From contig MNZL01000165.1 in the NCBI GenBank assembly GCA_001873585.1, forward strand, positions 1 to 25,243: a stretch of 25,243 nt of DNA, read 5' to 3'. The position numbers and the translations under genes are program-made. Position 1 is the stretch's first letter; each line of letters opens with the position of its first letter. This DNA comes from Rhodobacterales bacterium CG2_30_65_12. Lineage in GTDB: Bacteria; Pseudomonadota; Alphaproteobacteria; Rhodobacterales; Rhodobacteraceae. Positions 14,312 through 24,376 of the stretch are shown here, piece by piece. The notes beneath the pieces were generated by a model. That model saw only the letters and a list, made by a program, of their open reading frames with translations. It had not been told where the DNA came from and did not search any database.

Positions 14312-16198
14312 TTACGCGATCCAGACCCGAGCATAGGGCGGAAGCACCACACTCCCGCCGGCCCCTGCCACAGGCGCGTTCGACAAGAGATCGTGCATCT
14401 TCGCGGCACCGTGACTGGCAAACCAGGACGCCGAAAGCCCGGTCCAGCCTTCGGTGAAGTTGAACACACAGGCGATCGTTCCGGTCGGCGCACGGCGGGC
14501 GAAAGCAAACAGGCCCTTTTGCCCAGTGTCGAGCACCTCGGTGGGCACCGCGCCGTGAAAGCCGGGCACGGCGGCGCGGCGGGCAAGGATGTGGCGGATG
14601 CCGTCAAACACCCGGCCCTCCGGCGTTGCCCCACCATCGGGCAGCCGCGCCGCGCGCGCCCAGTCCATCATCGGGCGATGCATCCAGCGGCTGTCATGCG
14701 CATGCTCGGGCACCTGCGAGTAGGAATAATCATTCAGCAGCGCCAGTTCGTCGCCCATGTAGAGCAGCGGGATGCCACCATAGCTGGCGATCAGCGCGTG
14801 GCCCATCAAGATACGTTCAACCGCGTGCTCGATACCCACGGCATCGCTGTCTTCGAGTGCCTTTTCCAGCCCGGCGAGCGAGGCGGTGGCACCGGAAATA
14901 CGCTTGTCACCGGTCTGCTCGTTGACCTGGAACAAGGCCCCCTTGGCAAAAGAACCCGCGAAACCACCCTCGTAGAAATCCGACAGAAACGCCCGGTGGC
15001 CAAAGCCCGACACGCCCACGGCAGCGGCGTCTTCATCTGTCACCGCCCAGCCGATATCATCGTGGCAGCGGATGTAGGTGGCATAGGTGGCATTTGTCAC
15101 CGCAGGCGGAAAATGCGTGCCCAACACATGGCGCATCAGCCCGGTATCGCGTGCCGCCAGCGCCGACCAGAATTGCACCATAAGGCTGTTGTGATAGGCA
15201 AGGTTGCCCTCCTTGCCGTCGTGCTCGCCGCGGCCGAGATAGGGCAGCATCTCGGACGGGCTCACGATCGCCTCTTCGAGGTGGATCACGCTCGGCGCGG
15301 CGATCCGGCTCGCGGCCCGCAGCGCATGCAGAAGGATGTGCACCTCCGGCTCCGACTGGCAGCGCGTGCCCATCCGCTTCCACAAGAACGCCGGTGCATC
15401 GAGCCGCAAAACGTCGAGCCCCTTGTTGGCGAGAAACAGCATCACCTTGACCATTTCGAGAAACACCTGCGGATTGGCCCAGTTGAGATCCCATTGATGC
15501 TCGTTGAAGGTGGTCCAGACCCAGCGGTCGATGTCGTCGTAATGACTGAAGTTGCCGGGCGCATTGGCGGGGAAGATTTCAATCAGCGTCGACTCATAGG
15601 CCTTTGGCAACGTGTCATCGACGAACATCAGGTAATAGTCTCGATACCGTTCATCACCCGCGCGCGCTTTTTCAGCCCATTCGTGCTCCTTGGCGGTGTG
15701 GTTGAGCACCAGATCAATGCACACTGAGATGCCGCGCTCGTGGCAGGCTTTGGTGACAGCCTCCAGCTCGTCCATCGTGCCGAGCCGGGGGTTTACCTCG
15801 GTGTAGTCCATCACCGAATAGCCGCCGTCGCTATCGCCGGGGCGGGGCTTCAGGCAGGGCATGAAATGCACATAGGTAATGCCGAGATCTTGCAGGTAAT
15901 CCAGCTTTTCGGCCACGCCGGCGAGGTTGCCCGCGAACCGGTCGATATAGAACACATAGCCGTTCATCTCTGGCCGCTGAAACCAGTCCGACTCAAGGTC
16001 GCGGCTCATGTCGCGCCACTTGAGCCGCTCGGGGCGTGCCTCCCACGCCTGCTTCAGGGCGTCGGTGAGGTGTTCGGTGAAACGCACAAAATCCGGCCGG
16101 TGGCCGTAGAGACGTTCCAGCATGCCGAACAAATCATCGCGCGAGCGTTCGAGGCGCAGGGCGAAAAGGCGGTCGTTGAACGAGCGCGGTTTGGGCAT
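14312..16198 (-). CDS. Amylosucrase-type alpha-glucan synthase (GH13_4)
   Basis: GH13 enzyme of 628 residues resembling amylosucrase, which builds alpha-1,4-glucan from sucrose and releases fructose without nucleotide sugar. The N-terminal helical domain (1-75), the SDGGYSVMDYTEVNPRLGT barrel entry (123-141), DLVLNHTAKEHEWAEKA (162-178) and the FPANAPGNFSHYDDIDRWVWTTFNEHQWDLNWANP stretch fit that subfamily. The catalytic triad is visible as nucleophile Asp267 (LRLDAPAF), acid/base Glu309 (LEEAIVSP) and Asp380 (CHDDIGW). The DSRWMHRPMMDW segment matches the amylosucrase sucrose-pocket region. The ATG at 16198 has AAGGAG at eight bases; an in-frame TTG two codons earlier is too near it. There is no signal peptide, so it is cytoplasmic. 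It follows the lactonase gene by 86 bases. A sucrose hydrolase or other GH13_4 specificity cannot be excluded. Confidence 0.86.
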   Translation of the reverse strand: MPKPRSFNDRLFALRLERSRDDLFGMLERLYGHRPDFVRFTEHLTDALKQAWEARPERLKWRDMSRDLESDWFQRPEMNGYVFYIDRFAGNLAGVAEKLDYLQDLGITYVHFMPCLKPRPGDSDGGYSVMDYTEVNPRLGTMDELEAVTKACHERGISVCIDLVLNHTAKEHEWAEKARAGDERYRDYYLMFVDDTLPKAYESTLIEIFPANAPGNFSHYDDIDRWVWTTFNEHQWDLNWANPQVFLEMVKVMLFLANKGLDVLRLDAPAFLWKRMGTRCQSEPEVHILLHALRAASRIAAPSVIHLEEAIVSPSEMLPYLGRGEHDGKEGNLAYHNSLMVQFWSALAARDTGLMRHVLGTHFPPAVTNATYATYIRCHDDIGWAVTDEDAAAVGVSGFGHRAFLSDFYEGGFAGSFAKGALFQVNEQTGDKRISGATASLAGLEKALEDSDAVGIEHAVERILMGHALIASYGGIPLLYMGDELALLNDYSYSQVPEHAHDSRWMHRPMMDWARAARLPDGGATPEGRVFDGIRHILARRAAVPGFHGAVPTEVLDTGQKGLFAFARRAPTGTIACVFNFTEGWTGLSASWFASHGAAKMHDLLSNAPVAGAGGSVVLPPYARVWIA

Positions 16199-16284
16199 GG
16201 GCAATTCTCCTTCACCGGCGCCATGATGCCGGACCTCGTTTGCGGTTCAACCGGAAATGCGCCCCTGCGGCAAGAAGGATCGCC

Positions 16285-17142
16285 TCAGACGATCACGCGC
16301 GGCTCGGCCCGCCCCGTCGCCCCCGGCTCGACGGCAAAAAGCTGGCCCGCCAGCGGATCGGCGGCGAGGGCGGCAGCATCCATCTGCTGGCGCGCGGTGG
16401 TCACGTAGAGCGTGCCCAGCCCGCGCCCGCCGAACGCCGGGCAGGTGCTTCGCCGCGCACCCACCTCGACCGCTCGCAGAAAGGCACCGTCCGGCGCATG
16501 CACCGCTACCCGCCCCGCGCCCCATTCGGCAATCCACAGGTTGCCCGCCGCATCGGTCACCGCGCCATCGGGGTTCAGGCCCTCGGCGCGCAGGTCGATC
16601 ATCACGCGCGGCGCGCCCTCGGGCCAGCCCTCGGGGCCGAGCGGCTGGGCCAGCACCTGCCGGGTGGGCGTGTCGGTGTAGTAGGCGAGGCGGCCGTCGG
16701 GCGAAAAACAGATCGCGTTGGGAATCGTCAGCCCGGCCACGATCTGCTGCAACCGGCCATGATAGAGCCTGTAGATCGCGCCCGCGTTGGGCTCGGCATT
16801 CTTGCCCATTGTGCTGATCCAGAAGCCGCCGAACGGGTCGGCGCGGCCATCGTTGGACCGGGTTTCCGGATTGTCGGCTTCGAGCGGGGCAACCTCTATG
16901 CTGGTCTCGGATTCGAGGTCGAAGACGAAGAGCGACGAGTCCGAGGCGATCAGCAGCCGGTCGCGGTCGATCCAGCCGGCGGCCGATACCATCGCGTCAA
17001 ATTGCCATGCCAGCGCGCGGTTTTCATCGCGGGAGAGCAGCTTGCCCTTGAGGATGTCAAACCAGAACAACTGGCCGCGTTCGGGGTGCCACAATAGCCC
17101 CTCGCCAAGGCTGCAGGGTCGCGCGTCATAGATCCTGTTCAT
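16285..17142 (-). CDS. SMP-30/gluconolactonase-family sugar lactonase
   Basis: Six-bladed propeller lactonase of 285 residues that opens an aldonolactone, using one divalent metal. Expected metal ligands are visible as Glu14 (SLGEG), Asn142 (IPNAICFSPDG) and Asp192 (NPDGAVTD). The substrate pair is Arg95/Asn97 in ETRSNDGR. The WISTMG and LWIAEWGAGRV strands are typical. Its start overlaps the dgoK stop by four bases (ATGA), so the two are coupled. Since DgoK acts on 2-dehydro-3-deoxygalactonate, the most likely substrate is D-galactono-lactone; gluconolactone or arabinonolactone are alternatives. There is no signal peptide. Confidence 0.9.
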   Translation of the reverse strand: MNRIYDARPCSLGEGLLWHPERGQLFWFDILKGKLLSRDENRALAWQFDAMVSAAGWIDRDRLLIASDSSLFVFDLESETSIEVAPLEADNPETRSNDGRADPFGGFWISTMGKNAEPNAGAIYRLYHGRLQQIVAGLTIPNAICFSPDGRLAYYTDTPTRQVLAQPLGPEGWPEGAPRVMIDLRAEGLNPDGAVTDAAGNLWIAEWGAGRVAVHAPDGAFLRAVEVGARRSTCPAFGGRGLGTLYVTTARQQMDAAALAADPLAGQLFAVEPGATGRAEPRVIV

Positions 17143-18038
17143 GCCAAAACCTCATGTGCTGCCACCAATCCGGCAAGTGCCATCGCGTGGCCCTCGGCCA
17201 TGCGCACCGGCACACCCTGAGCCGCGAGCGCTTTGGCAAAATGCCCTGCAATAGGCTCAGCGCCGATCACCGCCACCTCGCGGCCAAGCCAGTAGGCCCG
17301 GGCCGCCGTAAGATCGGCACCCACGAGCAGGCCAGACAGGGTGGATCGGGCTAAAACAGGGTCTAATCCAGCCACAATCGCCTTCGCGCGCAGCGAGATC
17401 AGCGCGTTCAACAGCTTGCCCGGATCGCGAAACGAAGCCTCGACGCCAGCAAGAAACGCCGCCTCGTCATGGCCTTCTGCGGCAATGGTGCGGCGCAGGA
17501 TCGACCGCTTGGAGAGCAGGCCAAACAGCTCGCCCGTCATTGTCGACATGAAGCTTACCACTTCACCGGCCGAGACATGCACCCATTTCGTATGTGTGCC
17601 CGGCAGGCAGACAACGCCATCGAAATCCGGCTGGCCGGCTAGAAACCCGGCAACTTGCGTTTCCTCCGAGCGCATCACCGCCGGGGGCGCGAGCTGGTTG
17701 ATGCCGGGCAGGATATGCACCGACAAGCGCGGATCGGTGCCAGCCACGGCCACTGCCTCGGCCCCGCCATTTGGCAAACAGGGCACCGTGCGATAAGGCG
17801 CCTCGCGCCAGCTCCCGCGCGAACCGGCGGCGCCGCAGATCAGCACTGGCGTGGCGCGGTCGGGCGCGAGCAGATCGCCGCAGGTTGCCAGCAGCAACGG
17901 CTCCCAATCGCCTGGCTCCAGTGTGCTGAACCCCTGTGGCGCCTCCCGTTCGGCCAGCACGGTGTCCTGCGCGTCCAACGCCCAGAGCCGCAGGTTGGTG
18001 TTGCCCCAATCGGCGGCGATCCAGTCAGCTGTGGTCAT
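17139..18038 (-). CDS. dgoK: 2-dehydro-3-deoxygalactonokinase
   Basis: Phosphorylates 2-keto-3-deoxygalactonate with ATP in the De Ley-Doudoroff pathway of galactose/galactonate breakdown. It has 299 residues, normal for DgoK. The N-terminal phosphate-binding strand-turn IAADWGNTNLRLW (8-20, with Asp10), LICGAAGSRGSW, the LPGTHTKWVHV motif and the FMSTMTGELF motif are family signatures. Its ATG overlaps the stop of a 19-codon mini-ORF (ATGA) and its own stop overlaps the lactonase start in the same way. Galactose dehydrogenase, galactonate dehydratase and the KDPGal aldolase are not in the window, so the pathway must be completed elsewhere. Start and function are secure. Confidence 0.94.
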   Translation of the reverse strand: MTTADWIAADWGNTNLRLWALDAQDTVLAEREAPQGFSTLEPGDWEPLLLATCGDLLAPDRATPVLICGAAGSRGSWREAPYRTVPCLPNGGAEAVAVAGTDPRLSVHILPGINQLAPPAVMRSEETQVAGFLAGQPDFDGVVCLPGTHTKWVHVSAGEVVSFMSTMTGELFGLLSKRSILRRTIAAEGHDEAAFLAGVEASFRDPGKLLNALISLRAKAIVAGLDPVLARSTLSGLLVGADLTAARAYWLGREVAVIGAEPIAGHFAKALAAQGVPVRMAEGHAMALAGLVAAHEVLA

Positions 18039-18094
18039 CTTGTCCCCACCGCGCCCGCTTCTGCCGCCAGATCGGGAAATGTTGCCAGTGCCAT
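18035..18094 (-). CDS. 19-codon mini-ORF coupled to dgoK (possible gene remnant)
   Basis: A short reading frame beginning MALATFPDLA starts at an ATG with an excellent GGGAGGAAAA ribosome site and ends in a TGA that overlaps the dgoK ATG by four bases. dgoK itself has no other good ribosome site, so ribosomes probably reach it through this mini-ORF. The first ten residues resemble the N-terminus of short-chain sugar dehydrogenases, in which M-x-L-x-x-F/Y-P-x-L-A/K precedes the G-rich NAD motif, and such a galactose dehydrogenase is often a neighbour of dgoK. I therefore suspect the scar of an in-frame deletion that kept the start and stop. A short leader peptide is the alternative. Confidence 0.5.
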   Translation of the reverse strand: MALATFPDLAAEAGAVGTR

Positions 18095-18423
18095 GGTTTT
18101 CCTCCCGGGCGTGACCCTAGTGCCGCGCTTTGGCGTTGTGAAGCGGGCCGGGCGAATTTGCGCTTTTCCCATCGCGTGAAAAGGCTTAGGCCGCTGTAGA
18201 CGGCGCCCGGCGGCATCGCAACGGTTCCCAAGCCGCGCATGCGATACGCACCGCGTGAAGTCCCGCCCGATCCACCGGCCAGAGATCGTGCCAGCACCGG
18301 ACGGTGGCAGGTTGTGATCGACGCAAGCGGCCGGGCAGGGCAGGGCCTTGCAAACATTGGCTGGAAAAAAACGGCCGATAGCGCTATCAGCGTTTCGGTG
18401 TGACGGTGACGAAAGGCGAGACT
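18095..18423. other. Divergent intergenic region between dgoK cluster and glg operon
   Basis: About 330 bases without a convincing gene. It should hold the promoters of both the minus dgoK-lactonase-amylosucrase cluster and the plus glgP operon. Apart from the palindrome near its right end and an A-run (18364-18371) just before that, I see no strong promoter hexamers, tRNA or riboswitch. Open frames crossing it are unlike real genes. Confidence 0.5.
18377..18388. promoter_or_regulatory. Perfect 12-bp palindrome upstream of glgP (operator candidate)
   Basis: GATAGCGCTATC is perfectly symmetric with a GCGC centre, the style of LacI-family operators. It sits 35-65 bases before the possible glgP starts, overlapping where a core promoter would be. 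It differs from the AT-rich repeat beside the lacI gene of this window, so a different regulator is implied. Function is inferred. Confidence 0.5.
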
Positions 18424-20826
<2,403 letters not shown>

Positions 20827-20843
20827 CCGGGAGGAAGCGAACA

Positions 20844-23042
20844 ATGGCCAAGACGCCTGATGTCGACGCGCAATTCAGGGTTTCCAACGACGAGGCATGG
20901 GCCATCGCGGAAGGGCGCCACGCTGATCCGTTCTCGGTGCTCGGGCCACGAGACGGCCGGCTCGCAGTCTGGATCCCTGGCGCGGCGAAGGCTTGGGTAA
21001 AACAAGGCCGCACGGCACCGGTGGCGCTGGTGCAGCACCCAACCTGCCCCGGCTTCTTCGAAGGCGAGGTGGACCCGACCAGGCTCTACACGGTCCAGGC
21101 CGAGGATAGCCAAGGCGTAAAGTGGGAGTTCACCGACCCCTACCGCTTTGGCCCGGTGCTGGGCGAGCTCGATGAATACCTGCTGGGCGAAGGCGGACAC
21201 CGCCGGCTTTGGGAAGCGCTCGGCGCGCACCTGAAAACGATCGACAAGGTGGCTGGCACCCATTTCGCCGTCTGGGCTCCTAATGCCGAACGCGTTTCGG
21301 TGGTGGGCGATTTCAACGCCTGGAATGGCACCGCCCACCCGATGCGCCGCCGTGGCTCCACCGGCGTGTGGGAAATCTTCATCCCCGGCACCGGCGAAGG
21401 CTCGATCTACAAATACGAGATTCGCGCCCAGGGCGGCGTGATCCTGCCGCTCAAGGCCGACCCGGTGGGCTTCGGCTCCGAACACCCGCCCGCGAATGGC
21501 TCGGTGGTGCGCCGCGCCGGCATGGGACGCGAATGGGCCGACAAGGACTGGATGAACGCGCGCGCGGGGAAAAACTCCGTCGACGCGCCGATCGCGATCT
21601 ACGAGGTGCACTTGGGCAGTTGGCGCAAGGCCGACGACGGCAAGCGTCCGCTTTCCTACGCCGAGCTGGCAAAAGAGCTGGTGGAATATGCGGCCTGGAT
21701 GGGCTTTACCCATATCGAACTGATGCCGGTGAGCGAATTTCCGTTCGATGGGTCCTGGGGTTACCAGCCGATCGGGCTGTTCGCCCCGACCATTCGCCAC
21801 GGCACGCCGCAGGAATTTGCCGCCTTCATCGAAGCCGCACATGAAGCTGGGTTGGGGGTGCTGTTGGATTGGGTGCCGGGCCACTTCCCCACCGACGAGC
21901 ACGGGCTCGGCTGGTTTGACGGCACGCCGCTCTACGAACACGCCGACCCCAAGGAAGGCTTCCACGTCGACTGGAACACGGCGATCTACAATTATGGCCG
22001 CGTCGAGGTAGCCAATTACCTCAAGGCCAATGCGCTGTATTGGCTGGAAGAATACCACCTCGACGGGCTGCGCGTGGATGCCGTGGCGTCGATGCTCTAC
22101 CGCGATTACAGCCGCAAAGACGGCGAGTGGATCCCAAACAAGGACGGTGGCCGCGAGAACTACGAGGCGATCGACCTGTTGCGCCAGACCAACATCCTCG
22201 CCTACGGCGCGCACCCCGGAATCATGACCGTGGCCGAGGAAAGCACCGCTTTCGGCGGCGTGTCGCGCCCGGTCGAGCATGGCGGGCTCGGCTTTGGCTT
22301 CAAGTGGAACATGGGCTGGATGAACGACACTCTCGAATACATCCGGAAAGAGCCGGTGTTTCGCAAGTATCACCACGGCGAGATGACGTTTTCGATGGTC
22401 TACGCCTATAGCGAAAATTTCATCCTGCCGATCAGCCACGATGAGGTGGTGCACGGCAAGGGCTCGATGATCGCCAAGATGCCGGGCAATGCCTGGGAGA
22501 AATTCGCCAACCTGCGCGCCTACTACGGCTACATGTGGACGCATCCGGGCAAGAAGCTGCTGTTCATGGGCCAGGAATTTGCCCAGGGCCGCGAGTGGGA
22601 CTATGCCGAGAGCCTCGACTGGCACCAGACCGATCTGCCCGAACACCGCGGCGTCCAGCTCCTGGTGCGCGATCTCAACCAGATGTATCGCGCCAACCCG
22701 GCGCTGCATGTGAACGATACAAGGCCCGAGGGCTTCGACTGGCTCGAATCGAATGACGTTGAGCATTCGGTGTTTGTCTACGCCCGCAAGGGGCGCAAGG
22801 GCGATCCGATGATCGTTGTGGCGGTGAACATGACGCCGATCGAGCGCAACGTCTACCGCGTCGGTTTCCCTGCGCCTGGGCACTGGGACGAGATCCTGAA
22901 TACCGACGCCGCCCTCTACGGCGGCGGTAATCGCGGCAATGGCGCCGGGATCAGGACCGAGCCGATCTCGTGGCATTTCCAGGAGCAATCGGCTTACGTG
23001 ACGCTGCCGCCGCTTTCCGCAGTTGTATTCCGGCAGGCATGA
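20844..23042 (+). CDS. glgB: 1,4-alpha-glucan branching enzyme
   Basis: Introduces alpha-1,6 branches into glycogen (GH13_9), 732 residues. It has an N-terminal beta-sandwich (about 20-110) and a CBM48 domain (about 130-230, with GTHFAVWAPNAERVSVVGDFNAWNG). The catalytic barrel has nucleophile Asp412 (GLRVDAVASMLYRDYSR), acid/base Glu465 (TVAEEST) and the SHDEVVHGKGSM aspartate, and a C-terminal all-beta domain follows. The IYEVHLGSWR motif is typical. The ATG has a GGAGGA site 17 bases after the glgP stop. It is the second gene of the operon, 49 bases ahead of glgC. It is full length with nothing unusual. Confidence 0.97.
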   Translation: MAKTPDVDAQFRVSNDEAWAIAEGRHADPFSVLGPRDGRLAVWIPGAAKAWVKQGRTAPVALVQHPTCPGFFEGEVDPTRLYTVQAEDSQGVKWEFTDPYRFGPVLGELDEYLLGEGGHRRLWEALGAHLKTIDKVAGTHFAVWAPNAERVSVVGDFNAWNGTAHPMRRRGSTGVWEIFIPGTGEGSIYKYEIRAQGGVILPLKADPVGFGSEHPPANGSVVRRAGMGREWADKDWMNARAGKNSVDAPIAIYEVHLGSWRKADDGKRPLSYAELAKELVEYAAWMGFTHIELMPVSEFPFDGSWGYQPIGLFAPTIRHGTPQEFAAFIEAAHEAGLGVLLDWVPGHFPTDEHGLGWFDGTPLYEHADPKEGFHVDWNTAIYNYGRVEVANYLKANALYWLEEYHLDGLRVDAVASMLYRDYSRKDGEWIPNKDGGRENYEAIDLLRQTNILAYGAHPGIMTVAEESTAFGGVSRPVEHGGLGFGFKWNMGWMNDTLEYIRKEPVFRKYHHGEMTFSMVYAYSENFILPISHDEVVHGKGSMIAKMPGNAWEKFANLRAYYGYMWTHPGKKLLFMGQEFAQGREWDYAESLDWHQTDLPEHRGVQLLVRDLNQMYRANPALHVNDTRPEGFDWLESNDVEHSVFVYARKGRKGDPMIVVAVNMTPIERNVYRVGFPAPGHWDEILNTDAALYGGGNRGNGAGIRTEPISWHFQEQSAYVTLPPLSAVVFRQA

Positions 23043-23091
23043 CGGGAGAGTAATCACAAGCGACAATCGCGCCGACAGGAGGAGGACCCCC

Positions 23092-24366
23092 ATGGCAACC
23101 GAGCGACACAGAAGACGGCTTTCGTCACAGGCAATGGCCTTCGTGCTGGCCGGGGGCCGAGGTTCGCGCCTGAAAGAACTCACCGACCGGCGCGCGAAAC
23201 CTGCGGTCAACTTCGGCGGAAAAACCCGGATCGTCGATTTCGCGCTGTCAAATGCGCTCAATTCCGGCATCCGGAAGATGGCGATCGCTACGCAATACAA
23301 GGCGCATTCGCTGATCCGTCACATCCAGCGCGGCTGGGATTTCTTCCGGGCGGAACGGAACGAATACCTCGATATCCTCCCCGCCTCGCAGCGGATCGAC
23401 GAGGAAAACTGGTACAAGGGCACCGCCGACGCGGTGCGCCAGAACATCGACATCATTGATAGCTACGATGTCGAATTCATCGTCGTGCTTGCCGGCGATC
23501 ACATCTACAAGATGGACTACGAGATCATGCTCGAGCACCATGTGACCTCGGGGGCCGACGTGACGGTGGGCTGCCTCACGGTGCCGGTGGCCGAGGCGTC
23601 GGCCTTTGGTGTAATGGCCTCAGATGCGGAGGGCCGGATCACCAGCTTTCTCGAAAAGCCCGCCAACCCGCCGCACATGCCGGGCGACCAGGCCCATGCC
23701 CTCGCCTCGATGGGCATTTATGTGTTCGACTGGAAATTCCTGCGCGAGCTGTTGCTCGAAGACGCCAGTGATACCAGCTCTAGCCACGATTTTGGCCATG
23801 ACCTGATTCCCTACATCGTCAAGAACGGTAAGGCGATTGCCCACAAGTTCACCGATAGCTGCATCCGCTCAGGGCTCGAAAAAGAAGCCTATTGGCGTGA
23901 CGTGGGCACCATTGATGCCTATTGGCAGGCCAACATCGACCTGACCGAGTTCGTGCCGAAGCTCGATATTTACGATAGAACCTGGCCGATCTGGACCTAT
24001 TCCGAGATCGTGCCGCCGGCCAAGTTCATCCACGATGAAGAGGGCCGGCGCGGTGCCGCCATCTCGTCGCTGATCGCCGGCGATACGATCATCTCCGGTT
24101 CGGTGGTGAAAAACTCCCTGATTTCCACTGGCGGGCGGCTGCATTCGTATTCCTCGGTAAACTACTCGGTGCTGCTGCCGCACGTTCAGATCAACCGCAA
24201 CGCGCGGCTGAAAAACTGCGTGGTGGATTCGGGGATCGACATTCCCGCTGGCCTCGTCGTGGGGGAAGACCCAAGTGAGGATGCCCGCTGGTTTCGCGTT
24301 ACCGACAACGGGATCACGCTCATCACCCGCGACATGCTGGTTCGCCGCCAGGCCGAGCTAGGCTAG
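23092..24366 (+). CDS. glgC: Glucose-1-phosphate adenylyltransferase
   Basis: Makes ADP-glucose and pyrophosphate from ATP and glucose-1-phosphate, the committed step of glycogen synthesis; 424 residues. The pyrophosphorylase motif FVLAGGRGSRLKELTDRRAKPAVNFGG is at about 17-43. Later segments are GTADAVRQN, VLAGDHIYKMDY, FLEKP and WRDVGTIDAYWQAN, with a C-terminal left-handed beta-helix (from about 330, VVKNSLISTGGRLHSYSSV). I start at the ATG with a very strong AGGAGGAGG site; the frame opens 69 bases earlier inside glgB without such a site. Bacterial homologues are allosteric, activated by fructose-1,6-bisphosphate or other glycolytic intermediates; the effector here cannot be told by eye. 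Ten bases separate it from glgA. Confidence 0.97.
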   Translation: MATERHRRRLSSQAMAFVLAGGRGSRLKELTDRRAKPAVNFGGKTRIVDFALSNALNSGIRKMAIATQYKAHSLIRHIQRGWDFFRAERNEYLDILPASQRIDEENWYKGTADAVRQNIDIIDSYDVEFIVVLAGDHIYKMDYEIMLEHHVTSGADVTVGCLTVPVAEASAFGVMASDAEGRITSFLEKPANPPHMPGDQAHALASMGIYVFDWKFLRELLLEDASDTSSSHDFGHDLIPYIVKNGKAIAHKFTDSCIRSGLEKEAYWRDVGTIDAYWQANIDLTEFVPKLDIYDRTWPIWTYSEIVPPAKFIHDEEGRRGAAISSLIAGDTIISGSVVKNSLISTGGRLHSYSSVNYSVLLPHVQINRNARLKNCVVDSGIDIPAGLVVGEDPSEDARWFRVTDNGITLITRDMLVRRQAELG

Positions 24367-24376
24367 GAGGCCTGTC

